From Cercis canadensis (Eukaryota > Streptophyta > Magnoliopsida > Fabales > Fabaceae), in assembly GCA_003255065.1 (NCBI GenBank), contig QAOA01000656.1, positions 135,833 through 199,832 on the forward strand: a DNA stretch of 64,000 nucleotides. The letters are read 5' to 3'. Each line of letters starts with the position of its first letter. Position 1 is the first letter of the stretch. The notes beneath the pieces were generated by a model. The model ran no database searches. It saw only the letters and a program-made list of their open reading frames with translations, and was not told the origin of the DNA. The position numbers and the translations under genes were made by a program. Positions 33,202 through 46,513 of the stretch are shown here, piece after piece.

Positions 33202-36200
33202 ATGAACGTGAATCATGGTCAGCATTATGCAAATTTTTACAATGCTTTGAAAAGAGGGAAATGGGAGGAAGCAAAAGAATTCCTTGAAGCCCATCCAGAA
33301 GCAGTGCGTGCAAAAATTTCATTTGATGGTGGGACAGCTCTTCACAACGCAGCACTTTTCGGGCATTTGCATATTGTAAAGGAGTTAGTGGAATTAATGT
33401 CTGAACAGGATCTGGAATTGCAAGATGATTTTGGTCGAACAGCTCTTTATATTGCTTGTTAAATTGGGATATTCGAGATCGCAGAATGCATGGTCAGAAA
33501 GAACAAAAACTTACTCACTATTCCACATAGAAACGAGGATGCTATTCCAGTTACTCATGCTATTAGTCTTGGTAAGAAAGAATTGGCTGTATATCTTTAC
33601 TCAGTTACCCCACTGGAAGAGTTATTACCTGTAAAGGGGCATCAGGGTGCTACACTTCTTTCCCAATCCATTCCTTTTGAATCTTTAGGTAAGAGCTGCT
33701 GCTACTTATTTTCTTTTTCCATTTAAATGAAATAGACAAAGATTTTTTTTTGTTTTTCTGTCATTCTATGCCTTTACTGAATTTCTCTGTGTTTCTGTTT
33801 TCTGTGCTCTATGGACTATGATAGATGTGGGCTTTATGGCTAAGGATTTACTTGAGCGTTGCCCACAGTTAGCAATAACACCAAATTGCTTTGGGGCAAC
33901 TTTTGTGATGGTTCTTGCAAATTATTCTTCTGCATTTCAAAGTGGGTGCAATCTCTCATTTTGGAAAAAATGGATCTATAACTGTAAGTACACTCGACTC
34001 ACCTCTCCTCCTACCCTAAGCATTGTAATTTAGTAGTTCACGTAAGTGATGGAGAAATTATATTTGCACACATGGGAGTAGATGAACAAAATTTGATCCA
34101 TACAAAGAAAAAAAAAAAGTTTAAATAAGTTCAACGTGAGTCTATTAAAATTTAGGAAGGTCCAATTATATTCTAATATATTGACATGTATAAAAAGATT
34201 AAAAAAAATGTACATTTATAAGTAATGAAGTAATTTATTTTCTATGGCACAAAAACAGTGTCATTCTATCAAAATGAACACATGTTTTACTTTAGACGAA
34301 TTCTTTTTAATGCAATTCAATAATATTTGTCTTTGTACCAAAATAATATTTCTCTTATTACAATAATATATATTCGTTTAGGATAATAGTTGAAAATGTG
34401 TGTTATATACACACACACACACTTTAATTCCATACAATTTCTTATATTTTGGGTCATTCAAAAAAAGTTGAGTAAATTCAGTAAAAATTATAAAGTAGGT
34501 AGTAAGAGTGATAAGAAATGGTATAAGATTAAAATATACTGAATAACATAATAACTATTTAGTTTTTTAAGATGAGTTTCAGTCCATGCTTACTAGTGTA
34601 GATTAAGTGTAGCAGCTTGAGCAACTACTAAGTCTACTACCCGTAAAACACAAAATAAATTCTTGTGTATATTGCAATCAACACAAAAATGTAGCCCACT
34701 AATTGTAGCCACACATAAGATAAAAAGTGGTATCTAAACATGAGAAAGTGTTTCATAAAAAGTAGTAATAATGCGAATAGGTAAGTACTAACTAAGCTTG
34801 TATTTTTGTCAAAGGGATCCTCATTGAACCTGCCTCTCTGACTAGGGACATTCGTATTATTGTACGGGAGACAAATACAACCAAAAACAATGCTTCTAAT
34901 ATCAGCATAATACCAGGTAACCTGCCAACTTAATTATGTTAATGTATTAGAGTTTTGCTCGTATTAAAAAAAATTATATTAGTTTTTCTCACATCAATAT
35001 TGATAAAATGCATTCTCTGTGATAGAGAAATGCAATGCCCCTTTTGTATCTAATTTTGCCTTTTCCTTAAAGCTCAATTATGCATATTTACACCCACATC
35101 CCACTTTCTTAAAAAATAATTTCTCAATTTTTTTCTTTTTTTTTTTTAAAAAAAAAAAGAACCCTCTTCAAAGGCATAGTATTTATATGGTTATTTTATT
35201 TTATTTTATTTTAAAAACTTTGGCTACAATATAGTTTCATACCAAAAACTTAAAATTTTTAAGAATGACATCACGGCCACAAGTCATTTAATAATTATAT
35301 ATATTGATTTTAGATGTGAAAGTCGTATACTTTTCATCATAAAAAAAGTGAGTTTTAAAATGAAAAATATATAAAAATTTGTCACATCAACAATTCTGTT
35401 ATTTGAGACGGCACAATAACGGACAAACTAAAATTGTAATATTTTTGCAACTAGATAGATCAAAGAGTTCAGGACCATTGATAAAATGGGGACTAAAATT
35501 ATACTTAACCTTTTTATTTTATTATGTAGTCAGTTATAGAAAATGTATTATCAACTGTTTTGGGTGTGATTATGTTAATATTGTTTACAATTCACAGGAA
35601 TCAACGAAATATACAAAAAAAAAGCTAGCCCATGAGCTATCGCTTGGGCTCTTACGTGTCACATTCAATGAGATTGCTATTTTGAGCTCAAGTGAGTAAC
35701 AAATTGCAAAAGTTTTGGTATATAATGCAATGTTTCCAGCTGCAAAACATGGACTTCCAGAGTTCATCATTGAAGCAGCAAGACTATATCCAGATCTTCT
35801 GTTGTTAGGTGATGAAAATGACAGGACCGTCTTCTTTTATGCTATAGAATTTCGTCAAGCCGGAGTTTTTAATCTGATATATGGACCTTGGACGGATATG
35901 CATACGACCAGTCAAGATAAACGTCGCAATAACCTTTTACACGTTGCAGGAATGTTAGCACCAACCAAACAGCTTAGTCGTATCTCAGGTGCTGCTTTAC
36001 AAATGCAAAGAGAATTACAGTGGTTTAAGGTGATTTTCTCCCATCTAATGCTTTCTTTATAATACTATTCCATTTGATATAAAGTTACTTAAATTTTATG
36101 TGTAAAATAAAATAATAAAAATCAAGGAAATAGGAAGAAAGAGAAACGAAAAAAAACAAAGATAACATATAGAGATGTGCAATTGATGAACCCTGTTAAA

Positions 36201-36944
36201 ATAAACTTGACAAACTGCTTGGTTGTACTTTTTCAACAAATATAAAGTACTGTAGATCAAAAGTAATATACATAAATTTATAGTCACTGCATTGGATTAG
36301 TCAACTATGATATATAGTATACATGTACGTGCACACAGGAAGTAGAGCGTCTTATGAAACCTAGTAGGAGGGAATCTACAAACAGAGATGGTATGACTCC
36401 CAGAGAACTATTCACAATAAACCATAAGGATTTGGTAAAAGAGGGTGAGAGATGGATGAAAGAAACCGCTAGTTCCAGCACAGTTGTAGCTGCTCTCATA
36501 GTTACCATGATGTTTGCTGCTGCTTTCACTGTTCCAGGTGGTAATGATGAAACAGGTTATCCAATGTTCCTAAACCAAAAGTTATTTAAGCTATTCATAA
36601 TATCAGATGCAGTATCACTCTTCTCGTCTACAACTTCAGTTTTGATGTTTCTAGGGATTCTCACATCTCGTTATGCAGAGGATGATTTTCTCAAATCTTT
36701 ACCAACAAAGCTAATCATAGGGCTTTCAATGCTATTCATCTCCATAGCAGCTATGATGATAGCCTTTTGTGCAGTGCTTTCCGTTATGCTTCCTGGAAGA
36801 CAGTGGATCGTTATTCCTGTGATTTTATTTGCTAGTGTTCCAGTAAGTTTGTTTGTTTGGTTACAGTTTCCACTTCTTGTTGAGATCTTCATCTCAACCT
36901 ACGGAGCAAGCATCTTTGAGAGGAACACTGAGCGTTGGTTGTGA
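33202..36944 (+). pseudogene. Ankyrin-PGG membrane protein, full-length copy B with lesions
   Basis: Inferred exons are 33202-33688, 33825-33983, 34815-34916, 35598-36029 and 36339-36944, with matching phases. Ankyrin repeats start at GGTALHNAALFGHLHIV. The last exon encodes the PGG domain (AAAFTVPGG) with four predicted membrane spans. This architecture is known from ITN1/ACD6-type plant membrane proteins in stress and defence signalling. Three lesions are visible: an in-frame TAA at 33460-33462 inside the second ankyrin repeat (IAC*IGIFEIAEC), one extra A in the nine-A run at ~35613 that shifts INEIYKKK out of frame, and a TAA at 35697-35699 before QIAKVLVYNA. The stops are substitutions and the A-run could be a sequencing error. 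The PGG exon itself is intact. Confidence 0.85.
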
Positions 36945-37533
36945 GTTACTCACCAAGTGTAACATGTGTGCCTATCAACATTATGTTTCTGTAATGTTCT
37001 TATATTGTGCTTACAAGAATCATGATTTGTCCAAATATATTATATATCTGTAATATTCCTATATATAAATATTGAACATTTGAATGCTTTGCATCGTCTA
37101 ATAATGCAAAAATCTAGCTACTCTCATTAATTTATAATGTCAAATAAGGCTGCTTGGGCTTGGCCCTTTTAGGGTTTTAATGCAAGCCCCTAGTAATACT
37201 ATGGTTTTTAGCACTTGTTCACTTAAAACTCTGCCTTTAATAGGTCTTATTGCAAGCTCTTCAATTAGTTAATCTTCTTTTGACTCATTTAATTATCATC
37301 TTTGGATTGTCATATCTATTTTGTTGACGCCATATATATATATTTCTTAGTTTTTGATTTTTCAAAATTGTTGTTAAAGTTTCTTCCAATACTGGTAAAT
37401 CTTTGTGAACAACAATTCATTAAAGTTCTACTACATATTCAAATGATTATAAAGGCTTTTTTAAAGATTGAAGTCAATTATGATTGATAACCTCTGATTT
37501 TTACCCCCGTGGCACATTATTGAGTGTATTGAG

Positions 37534-37819
37534 TTCTGTGCACTTAAGGACATTTGAAATTATGTGAATACCCTATTTATCAAGGCGATAAGCTACATTT
37601 GACACTTTTGAGGGGTAGTGCTATCCCCATTCAATTAGGTGGGTTCTACCTTGTGATTTTGGTTTTATTGTAAAAGTTCTGTGCACTTAAGGACATTTGA
37701 AATTATGTGAATACCATATTTATCAAGGCAATAAGCTACATTTGACACTTTTGAGGGGTAGTGCTATCCCCATTCAATTAGTTGGGTTCTACCTTATGAT
37801 TTTGGTTTTATTGCAAAGA
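37534..37819. repeat. 143-bp tandem duplication in block B spacer
   Basis: The unit beginning TTCTGTGCACTTAAGGACAT occurs at 37534 and 37677. Block A has a single copy near 6354, so the duplication is specific to B. Confidence 0.9.
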
Positions 37820-38709
37820 TCTCGAAAAATTAAGTCACATAATATATGATAGAATACACAGTTCTTTATAAAATATAAGAATAATATGATATAGGAAAGT
37901 GTGCCAAATTCTATTTTTTGGCAAAAGTTGAATTTTTTGTTTGGCACGTTTTCTTGTATTTTATAAAAAAAAAATGGTGTATTTTGTCACATATTGTGTG
38001 ACTCAATTTTTTGAGATATTTGCAATGACACCAAATTTAGCTTATGAGTTCCACCAAAAGCCCCCTAATCATGGGAGTGTAGCTTAGCAAACACCAAGTA
38101 TCAAACATACTTAAAAGAAAGTAAGTTATACTCCTTTAATTTTATTGTCATGTAAATTCAAAATGAAACAAATTAGGAAGATATTGAAACATGGTCATCA
38201 TTTGCTCCAAATGCCTCTAAAATCAACCAGACAACACCGTGTCTAATTTGGAATACAAATGGTTCTCAGCAGGAGATAACTTCACCACCAAAGAACAGGA
38301 TGACCAGTAACATGTAGTAAAATAATCAAAAGTTGACATAGAAAGAAAGAAAGAAAGAAAACAAAACAAAAAAAGAAGAAGAAGATAGTCGGAAGCATGC
38401 TTTATAAATGATAGCTTATATTGTGGGATTGACATGAATTTGTTCTGATTTCACTATCAAAACAACTTTCAGCCAAAAGCCAGTTATATGTGTGGTCAAA
38501 GACGCAGAGTGACAACGAGCCAGTTTCTCCTGAGACTTCTGTTATGCCATCAATTAGATTGACTGCAATTCATGCCAATGGTACCTTTAATTTGAATAGA
38601 GACTCATGTAGCTAAAATAATATTAAAGAAAAAAATTTCCTTCTATTCAAGAAAAGAAGAAGCTAATGGAGTTAGCAAAAGCAATAAGAAAACCCAACTA
38701 CAACGCCTT

Positions 38710-39110
38710 TGTTGAATTATAAACTTGATCCAATCCATAATCAAAAGCCCAAGACTCAAATAGAGTGAAAGATATTTAGGTAATTCCTAAAATTTTCTAG
38801 TTAATACATGATGTCTCATTTTCAAGTCAGATAAGCCATTTCCAAGATAGAAGACTCATATCCAAGTCAAGTGACTAATTTTCAAGATGGATGACTCATC
38901 TCCCAAAGCCATTAGTTTTTATCATATAATTTATGTTTTGTGGTGTATGTTAATTGTATTCTCCTATAAATAGGGAGGCTTGTAAATTGTTTTCATCCAA
39001 CAATAAATTTGAGAGTATTTTCAATAACAAGCTTCTTCTTCTTCTCCTTAAAAGAATTGCATTAGAAAGTTTGAGAGTTTAATTATTTTTGAGTGAGTTT
39101 CCTTCCAACA
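38710..39110. mobile_element. Solo LTR, 401 bp
   Basis: The segment starts TGTTGAATTA and ends TTCCAACA. It has a CCTATAAATAGGGAGGCTTG promoter core near 38962 and a CAATAAATTTGAG poly(A)-type signal near 39000. GCCTT flanks it on both sides (38705-38709 and 39111-39115). Block A (~8136-8150) and the third spacer copy (~60340) have the uninterrupted sequence GCCTTTGTATTTATGT. A single LTR with an intact 5-bp target duplication indicates recombination between the two LTRs of a full element inserted after the segmental duplication. Confidence 0.92.
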
Positions 39111-40525
39111 GCCTTTGTATTTATGTATATCTTTTTTTTTTTTGTTTCCGAGACCATTTTATTTTCTGGGTTAGGGGACAAAAGAATGAGGGGATGGGTC
39201 TGTTCTTTTCTAAAAGTTCCAAAATTTATGATCAAATATAAAAACATTATTCCATTAACATTTTTAAAAATATGATTCTTGCATTTGCTTCCCAAAAAGT
39301 GAACAGATCTGATTGTATGGATTGCATTAGTTTAGAGCCTTAAAATAAACAGCAAAGCTATTGAAGGTTGAACGTGACAGTGATAAGCTCTCACTATAAA
39401 GAAATCAAAGAGAGTCAGAGGTGGCCTTTAAACGTTTTTCTTATCCAAATTATTGTCTTTCACAGCTGTTTCTTTTCTTCAATTAGCCGCAATTATAAAA
39501 GCAATTTAATATTTTCAACATAAAGGTTAATACAAGGATGTCTAAGTGGAGAGAACTTCATTCAGTAACATAATGACATGCACACCGCAGTACAGAGTAC
39601 AATATCGAAGGATTCTTGAAACCATAATAAAAGATGAAGCCACTATTAGCAATTGCAAACAGCCAACACTCAGCAAAAAAGGAAAAGAATAAAAGAAATG
39701 GCACACAACCAACAGAAAATTAAGGCCAATTTCACAGAAGATGCCCTGCTGCAGTTGTTATTGGCATTGGTTAAGAAGTAGCAGTCAAATATTGGTCCAT
39801 GGTTCACCTATGGATAAAGCTCAGTGAAGGATCAATCTCAGTTTGTAACATCTCCCTTCACCAGAAATGAATGGCATCTTGCCAAGAGCAGCTTCAACCG
39901 AAAAGTAGACTCTGCATCAAGCCAAAAACACATCAGAAATCACCAGATGCTAATATCATGAAGAGTGCAAATGCCTATGATCGTATCTGAATTTAACAGG
40001 ACTTATTTAAACTTTAATTGAAAAAAATTAAACTTCTTTCTTTATTGTTTAGATTTTGTGCAACAATCATTTCTCTTTCATAAAATTGATAAGACTTTCC
40101 TGCCGTAGCACGGGAGAGAAAAAAACAGAAAAAATGGATACCTTTCTATGTTTGAATAGGAGAAATGATTGTTGCTAAAACTCATAATATTGCTTCCAGA
40201 AGTGAGATTTGGCTTGGCCCTAGAAAGTGATATTCTCAACTGCATAACTGAGACCAAAGCAAAAAGAACACACAACTATAACGATGAAGTGTTTGTGAGA
40301 GAAACAACCTCACTAATTGAAAGAGCACTTAAATATAAAGACCAAGAAAAGACAAACCCAAAAAATTGCAAAAGGAGGGAAAGGGTGAAATACCGGAAGT
40401 GCATGAACGGCTCTACATATTTTGCGTCATTACCACCGAAGGTCACACAATTTTGCTTTCACCAAGTTCAGTCATCGCATTCATTACTTCAACATCATTC
40501 CAATCATGCTTATACTCTTTTTCCT

Positions 40526-43500
40526 TCAGGTGGATATTGGCAAGAGTCCACACTCTTTCACCTTTACTATAGTAGAGGACTTATCAGCAAAGTTGCCTAT
40601 AAAAAATTCGAAGTGACCAGAACTGTTGCACATTCCAAATTTTCTTATGTTATAATTCCACAAGAACATGTGATCTTGTTCAAGATATCTGCCCTTGCCC
40701 TTCCAATTACGATAATACATTATCTGACCAACAGGAGAAAAGTTTATGCAACTATGATCATCAGAAACATATGAGAACCTGTAGCGAATGCTAAATTTAT
40801 CAAGAGTCAGACTCTTAGTGGCAACAACAACAGCTACAGCAAAACCAAAGAACTTATCATTGCACCAATCTGCTGACCGTTCAGTGACTATTGAATTTTC
40901 CTTACTTCGATAAGGGAACCAGTTTGGAATTTCATTCCCTGCACAACAAAAGAAGGCTGGTGTATTTGCATCACTGAGAAACCTAAGCCGTGCATCAGTA
41001 AGAATATTGCTATAAGCACTCTCCGCTAATTCTAGGCAATTAGTGAGGTGAAACTCGAACTTGTTCTCTTCTGAATCTTGTGAGAGTTTAAATGTTGAAC
41101 TTGGCACTTTTTTCAGTGATGGGCAGTCAAATGCCAACAGCTGTTGTAGAAATGGTGGAAGCTCTGGCAGACTTTGAAGTCTTCTGCAATCGTTTAACTC
41201 GAGTGATTTCAAACTTGAAAGATGAGCAATGCTTGGGGGCAGGGCAATGCAATTACACCCACGCAATGACAATTCTCTTATTAGTGACAAGCAGCCAATG
41301 TTGTTGGGAATTTCAGGTAAGCTGCTACAGCAAGAAAAACCAAGTTCTTTAAGATGGCTCATATTAGAGATGCTGTCTGGAACAAACTCAAGGTCTCTGC
41401 ACTTATCCAAACACAAGCTTTGAAGCCCAATCAAATTCTCCAGTGAAGAGGGTATTTCTTTAATTCCTGTTTCTAGCAAGCAAAGGTGCATCAAACTTTC
41501 ATTAGTCTCCAAGATTTCAGGGAATTTCTCCAGCATTGAGCAATGACGCAAGTCAAGTCTGGCGAGTTTCAACTTAAAAATGCTGCTGGGAAGTTCCTCA
41601 AGTGATTCACAGTAGCTCAGATCTAACTTGGTTAGTTTGCTGAGACTCCCAATTGTNCAGTACCTCAGATCTAACTTGGTTAGTTTGCTGAGACTCCCAA
41701 TTGCTTCTGGAATAGACGTAAGGTTTTCGCACCTGCACATGCTTAACTCTTCAAGCCCAATCAAATTCTCCAAGAAGAGAGGCAGTTGACGAATTGGTGT
41801 TTCGTCTAAAATAAGAACCTTTAAATTTTCCATAGACTTGGAGATCGGAGGCAAATCCACCAACATTGAACATCCAACCAGGTAAAGTTTTGTTAGACCT
41901 CCCAACTGAAACAAACTTATAGGAAGGTGTGTTAGGGACTCACAGTGAGAAAGGTCTAAGCAACTTACTGATTGGGGTAAACAACATTCTCTCAAAAATT
42001 TTAGCTTGATTAAATGTATATTATCCTTGGGTTCATCATCCTCTACAATATCCATGGGTTCAGAGCCATCAAAAAAATACGGTATTGCCTTTTTTACCAA
42101 CCTCGTTACAAAATCTTCTGGTATTTCTTTTATTCCCCTTTCTGGCATGCCAATCAAAGTAACAATAGAGTACTCCAAGGATGTATTGCTGATTACTAAC
42201 TGCTCAAGATTTTTACAATTGTAGAGGACTACTAATCCTGAAGATGTGGAAAGAATATTGCTCAGAACAGCAACTCTCTTAAGCTCAATGCAACCATCTA
42301 GCCACAATCTGTTGAGCTTGTTGAGGAGATTTGAAGAGGAAACTTCAACCAAACTTATACAATAGCTAAGAATCACTTCTTCAATATTTGGTGCTTGTGA
42401 CAGATCTATGATTCTAGTCAATTGCTTTGAGCCACTTAGGTTAATGCTTCTTAAATTTGGTAGATGCTGTCACAAAAACAAAAGAATTAATTTGCTGAAC
42501 AACTAGCAAAACGAAATTTTGTGAACTCATCAAATTTGTAAATGATTAAAAAAAAAAAAAAAAAAACTAATTAAACTTGGATTACCTGATTTTCATCCCA
42601 AAGTTCTTCGAGATGACTTTCACGCATATCCAGTCTAACAAGGTTTTCTGGACAAAAGCTCAATGGAAAATCTTTTAGAGGGTATTCATCCCAGTGAAGA
42701 AACCTCAATTCATCAGGAAGATGATCAAGACCTCTAGAGATGTATACTTTCGAATGCTCATTAGGGTTGGACTTATAAAATTGGAGCATTCTTAGATTAT
42801 TCATCATTTTAAATGTAGTGGGATCCAAATCAATCTTTTTGATTTTGCATAAGTTGAGGAACATACATTGGACTGCTTCAGTACCCTAAAAGAAAGAAAA
42901 TAGTACATAAATGATGGCAATTAATTTATAGATACATATAAAATACAATCAAAAAAAAAAGAAATGAGATACAAATAAATATGCATATTTTTTTTTTCCT
43001 TGGTCTTGAATATAATGGCTTTTCCAAGAAAGTGAACATTGCACATGACTCACAATATGAGGAAATACATTAAACAAAATCGAAGTCAAATAAACGCATA
43101 CCGTGTTCCTCCTTAGAAGAAGATATATATCTTCATCCTTCCACAATCGACTGCGCTTTCCAGGTTCCCTTAGTGATATTTGACGGACAATTTCTTGACC
43201 CATTTCCTCTATTAGATCATGCATCACAATTTTATCTTTCAGAATATATATGAGGCCTCTGTCAATCAGAATACTCATTCCAATATCTGCAGAGAATCCG
43301 CAGCCATCAAGTGTTTGTTTTACAGAATTCATATCCTGTCCTCTATACAAGCACGCAATGTCAAGAAATATATCCTTCTGTTCTTCATCAAGACCATCAT
43401 AACTCAATTTCAGCACATTAAAAATTTCCCTGTTTGGTGCTTTTTGAAGTTTTCTGACAGCACTTTCCCATTCTTGCTTGCTTTTCTGACAAAGAGATGA

Positions 43501-44957
43501 ACCAAGAACTTTAAGAGCTAATGGAACTCCTCTAGAATAATGGATCATCGTTTCTGACAACTCCTTATAATCATCTTTCGGATGGTTTTGTTTGAAGGCA
43601 TTCACACAGAATAGTTGAAAAGCATCTGGGGGATCCATTCCCTTGACCTCATATATTTCATCCACCTCAGCAATCGTAAGCACTTGCATGTCTCGTGTTG
43701 TCAAAATGATTCTGCTTCCTGAACCAAACCAATCATGCCCGCCAACTAGATCTTTTATTTGCCATGGATTGTTCACATTGTCAAGAATAAGAAGAACTCT
43801 TGCACGTCTAAGCCTGTCCTTCATATAACTAGATGTTATATTGCTGGAGCCACTCTGTAAATCTTCTTCCTCTAGGATCTTTGAAATGTATTTGCTCCGT
43901 ATATGGTTTACTCCATGCCTTTCTATTTCTTCTTGAACATTTGCAATAAAGACGCTAGAACTGAATTTAGTTGCATGCTTACGAAATAGAGCATCAGCTA
44001 TTGTTGTTTTACCTATACCACCAATGCCCCAAATTCCAATGATACGAACACCGTTTAGAGCTTCACAGTGAAGAAATTCAGGGTGAATATCTAGCAAAGA
44101 TTCGATTACCGCAATATGCTTTTCAACGCCAACCAATCCATTTAACTCACTTGTGGACAAGGACATACGGCTCAATGTTTTAGAAATGTGTCCAACAATT
44201 TTCTTTATAAGTGCAGATTCCGGCCTGTCACATGGAAAATGAAAATTAGAAGAAAAGATATTAAAAGTGAAAAAATGAAAAAATTGAAGGGCAAGCAGAG
44301 TTTTATTGACAGGGTAACAAAAGCAGTGTATATATGATATATATTCATTTGCGTATAACGTTAGTGTCCAACTGTCAACAAATTCTAACCGACATATATA
44401 GCCACTTGTATAGGATAATATGTATTGAAAAAATAAACAAGTTACCTAATTTTCAATGAATCCCAGCCAGAAAGATTAGCTGCTTCGGTAAGAGCTTCTT
44501 TCCACCTCATCACTTTGTCCATGTTGTTGTTCAATCGATTCTCATGTTTGATAAATGCATCTGCATAACTCCCGCGTTGGTGCCGAACAACAGATGGATC
44601 TACATAACAGAAGACTGGCATCACAAGCCTTCCATATCTCTCCTTACATTCAAGTATTTTGACGAGTTCATCGAGGCACCAAGTTGATGAAGCATAGTCT
44701 TTCGAAAAAATTATCACATATATCATTGACTCTTCTATTGTTTCCATGAGAGAATGCGAGATATCACCTCCTCTGTTGAGCCTATCATCTATGTAAGTTT
44801 CAATCTTTTTCCTGCACAATGCCTCATAAAGATGGCTGGTAAAGTTGTCGCGGGTGTCTTCTCCTCTGAAGCTAAGGAACACATCATACTTGGTAGGAGA
44901 AGAAAGAGCAGTAGTAATAGGACCAGGAGAAGAAGAAGAAGAAGAAGCCATTGACAT
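40526..44957 (-). CDS. TNL2: TIR-NBS-LRR receptor with an assembly gap in the LRR region
   Basis: Exons 44957-44446, 44224-43102, 42885-42586 and 42466-40526 reproduce the TNL1 structure; exons 2 and 3 are exactly the same length (1123 and 300 nt). The frame is open for 1291 codons if the N at 41657 is counted as one base, which is unlikely to be the true length. The TIR domain has WCLDEL with the predicted catalytic Glu97. P-loop [27 protein letters not shown] and VMHD are all present. The N lies between DLRY and TIGSLSKL in the LRRs. The C-JID-type domain reads GNEIPNWFPYR. The end (GLLPIST) differs from the other copies. Exon 1 has a longer Ser run than TNL1. The gene faces the ankyrin-PGG copy B with ~3.6 kb between their 3' ends. 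Confidence 0.9.
41657..41657. other. N inside TNL2 LRR exon
   Basis: The 40-odd bases on each side are near-identical (CAG-TA-CTCAGATCTAACTTGG at 41610 and 41658). In TNL1 the equivalent place is the border between the two 282-bp LRR cassettes. The N is probably a collapsed gap. Confidence 0.8.
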
Positions 44958-45232
44958 TGGATCTGCCTCACCAATCTAATGCACGAAAATTTGATGATCT
45001 GTTTTAGGAGCAAGCTATCATATATAAAAGAAGAAGATATGATCAATTTCTTGCATGAATAGAAGAAGAAGATGCAGGGGAAAGAGATGAACGAAAATTA
45101 CTTGGAACAAGCTTAATTCTTCTACACTGTTCTACAAGGCCTTTAGCCAACATTAACTTGTGGCTGGTATTGTTTCAAGTACAAAAGATATTTTTAGGAC
45201 AATACCTATACACCACACATTAGTTTAGAGTT

Positions 45233-45609
45233 TTATTAATAGTTTTGGTCCTTTATTTTACATCTTCTTACCAATTAGTCTCTTATTTTTTAAAGTGAAC
45301 AATTTAATTTTGTATTTTATTGAATTTGATAGTTTGGTCCTCTCATTAGTCAATCAAATAGCACACTAATGTGGTACAAAAAAATTATTATTTTTTTATT
45401 ATTATCATATTAATGTGGCACAAAAAAAAATTTAAAATTTTAAATAATCATTTAAATCTAATTAAGTCATAATTAATAGAAAAATAATTTTTTTATTATT
45501 AAATATCTAATATAAAAAAAATTGGTAAAATTCAAGCAAATAAAAAAAAAATTAGTTTCAAGTAAGACAAGTAAAAAAAAATTCATATTTTTTCATATTA
45601 CATTCAAAA
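45233..45609. mobile_element. Half of a foldback element, cut by N
   Basis: Starting TTATTAATAGTTTTGGTCC, the sequence parallels the left arm of the element at 28053-28900 as far as the N at 45610. The right arm is missing. Confidence 0.6.
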
Positions 45610-45610
45610 N

Positions 45611-46513
45611 ATACCAAGCATTAAAAATGGTTCTACTTTCTTTGTGTCTTTGCCACCAAGAGATCATGCCAACTCGTCATCTTAAGTGTTTTCATTCCGG
45701 GTGGAAGTGGATATTCAACCGCATTGTTATCATATTCTCGATTACCTTCATTTGTGTAGATTGGACAGAGTCCACACTCTTTCACTTCTATGATATCAAC
45801 ACCGTTGCATATTGAAAACTCGAATGAACCAGAACTGTTGCACTTTCCAAACTTTCTTATGTTATAATTCCACAAGAACAAGTGATCTCGTTCGAGATAT
45901 CTTCCTTTACGCTTCCAATTGGGATAATATGTCATCTCCTTAACAGGGAACTTGTGTTCATACATATCATCCGTCCAGAATGAGAATCCATAGGAAATGC
46001 TGCATTTATCTAGTCTACTCTTACTAGCAAAAACAACACATACAGCAAAACCAAAGAATTTATCATTGCACCAATCCGAAGACTCTTCAGTTGATATCCA
46101 ATTTCTCTTGTTTCGATAAGGGAACCAGTTTGGAATCTCATTCCCAGGAAAACAGAAAAATGCTGAGGTATATGGGTCGTCCTTGCGGAACCTAAGCTGT
46201 ACATCAGCTAAAATATTGCTAACACCACTTGGCTGTAGCTCGTGGCAGTTAGTGAGTTGAAACTCAAACTTATTTTCCTCTGAATCTTGTGAGAGTTGAA
46301 ACCCTGAACTTGACACACTCTTAACGGATGTGCAGTCATATGCCAACAACTCTTGTAGAAAAGGTGGAAGCTCTTGAAGAGTTTGAAGCCTCCTGCAATC
46401 GCTTAAGTCCAGCATTTTCAAGCTCAAAAGATGAGCAATGCTTGCAGGTAGGCTCACAATACTTTCGCATCCACGCAGTGACAGTTCTCTTATTAGTGAC
46501 AAGCAGCCAATGA
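45611..46513 (-). pseudogene. 3' fragment of a fourth TNL (last LRRs and C-JID-type domain)
   Basis: The minus-strand frame from ~46510 (SLIRELSLRGCESIV) runs through two LRRs, the post-LRR domain with GNEIPNWFPYRNK and WCNDKFFGFAVCVV, and ends at 45633 after KTQRK. It stays open through CGLCPIYTNEGN, where TNL1 and TNL3 have a stop, so it shows the longer C-terminus. The 5' side breaks off at ~46513 into unrelated AT-rich sequence. The 3' side is limited by the N at 45610. It resembles TNL1 and TNL3 more than TNL2. No TIR or NB-ARC is attached. Confidence 0.88.

Noticed and set aside
34030-35560. Extra exons in the long AT-rich introns of ankyrin-PGG copy B
   Set aside because: Only 34815-34916 keeps phase with its neighbours and resembles the family; other open stretches lack splice sites in phase.
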